NCBI GenBank assembly: GCA_018262095.1 | Contig: JAGTRW010000003.1 | Coordinates: 1 to 64,000, forward strand | Origin: Pseudomonadota bacterium | GTDB taxonomy: Bacteria > Pseudomonadota > Gammaproteobacteria > Burkholderiales > Rhodocyclaceae | Direction of reading: 5' to 3' | DNA: 64,000 bases | Part shown: one piece after another, positions 63,881-64,000 of the stretch | Layout: each line of letters opens with the position of its first letter | Position numbering within the stretch: position 1 is the stretch's first letter | Notes under the pieces: generated by a model | The model's input: only the letters and a program-made list of their open reading frames with translations | Told to the model about the DNA's origin: nothing | Database searches by the model: none | Program-made: the position numbers and the translations under genes

Positions 63881-64000
63881 ATCGCTTTTTCTTGGCTTCA
63901 TTTTCCTGCTTGCAGCGCCGATCGCACTGGCGACCGAGATCAGCCTGCGCAACCTGCAGCTGGTCGCCAACGAAGACGGCTACAGCCTGACCGTCGACGC
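63855..64000 (+). CDS. DUF4390-like secreted protein (partial)
   Basis: The window ends inside this gene. From the ATG at 63855 it encodes MRCCEKLCRSLFLGFIFLLA, a basic start and hydrophobic signal, then APIALATEISLRNLQLVANE and DGYSLTVDA. This matches the usual opening of DUF4390 proteins, which follow rsmB in betaproteobacteria and precede an NtrY/NtrX-type two-component pair. The ATG overlaps rsmB by 26 nt. Only 48 residues are visible. Confidence 0.7.
   Translation, partial: MRCCEKLCRSLFLGFIFLLAAPIALATEISLRNLQLVANEDGYSLTVD

Overview
The window looks like a GC-rich betaproteobacterial chromosome, most likely a Rhodocyclales or Rhodocyclaceae-type organism. This rests on the gene order around dnaA, the ccmABCDEFGHI order, the mre-mrd-rlpA block, the topB-smg-dprA-lysM / def-fmt-htpX-rsmB block and the style of the cytochromes; it is inference from gene content, not a database match. 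There are no rRNA or tRNA genes, no CRISPR array, no intact insertion sequence and no prophage.

Region 1 (1-4.2 kb) is accessory: a secreted unknown protein, an alpha/beta hydrolase, a REP-like hairpin with a gene fragment, a GFA-family and a VOC-family protein, and a toxin-antitoxin patch. The patch has one intact HigB/HigA-like pair, one frameshifted antitoxin and the stump of another pair. It is framed by two copies of a ~55-bp direct repeat, the second of which cuts off a toxin gene. A ydfG-type dehydrogenase and a YitT-type membrane protein follow.

Region 2 (5.6-12.8 kb, minus strand) is a complete cytochrome c maturation locus, ccmABCDEFGHI, split between ccmB and ccmC by an inverted-repeat element. 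Region 3 (13.0-23.7 kb, plus strand) has a Tat-type lipoprotein metallophosphoesterase, a NarL-class two-component system, and a likely electron-transfer operon: heptaheme c cytochrome, membrane cytochrome b, small monoheme cytochrome without a Met ligand, and an ethylbenzene-dehydrogenase-like heme protein. The ccm locus would mature these cytochromes. A solitary hypF follows.

Region 4 (23.7-31.5 kb) has a cysteine hydrolase, a DUF2799-like lipoprotein and the minus-strand elongasome operon mreB-mreC-mreD-mrdA-rodA-rlpA. Region 5 (31.6-40 kb) has gatC-gatA-lipoprotein-gatB (with a second copy of the inverted-repeat element), pyrE/xthA, a four-gene cluster of small YqjD/YqjE/YqjK-type proteins, and a TauE/SafE permease.

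Region 6 (40-53.5 kb) is the replication-origin neighbourhood: mnmE-yidC-yidD-rnpA-rpmH leftward, dnaA-dnaN-gyrB rightward, DnaA boxes in three separate intergenic regions, and three parS-like sites. A ~120-bp origin-like block just before dnaN is repeated in recognisable form about 6 kb away, beyond mnmE. A GNAT protein, rsuA, a DsrE-like protein and oxyR follow. Region 7 (53.5-64 kb) has topB, smg, dprA and a LysM protein on the minus strand, then def-fmt, htpX, an S1/P1 nuclease, rsmB and a partial DUF4390-like gene running off the end.

The most interesting items are the duplicated origin-like block, the two copies of a hairpin element that share a layout but differ by paired A-to-G changes and sit inside two operons, the repeat-framed toxin-antitoxin patch, and the cytochrome operon that has a heme-binding subunit homologue but no molybdenum catalytic partner.
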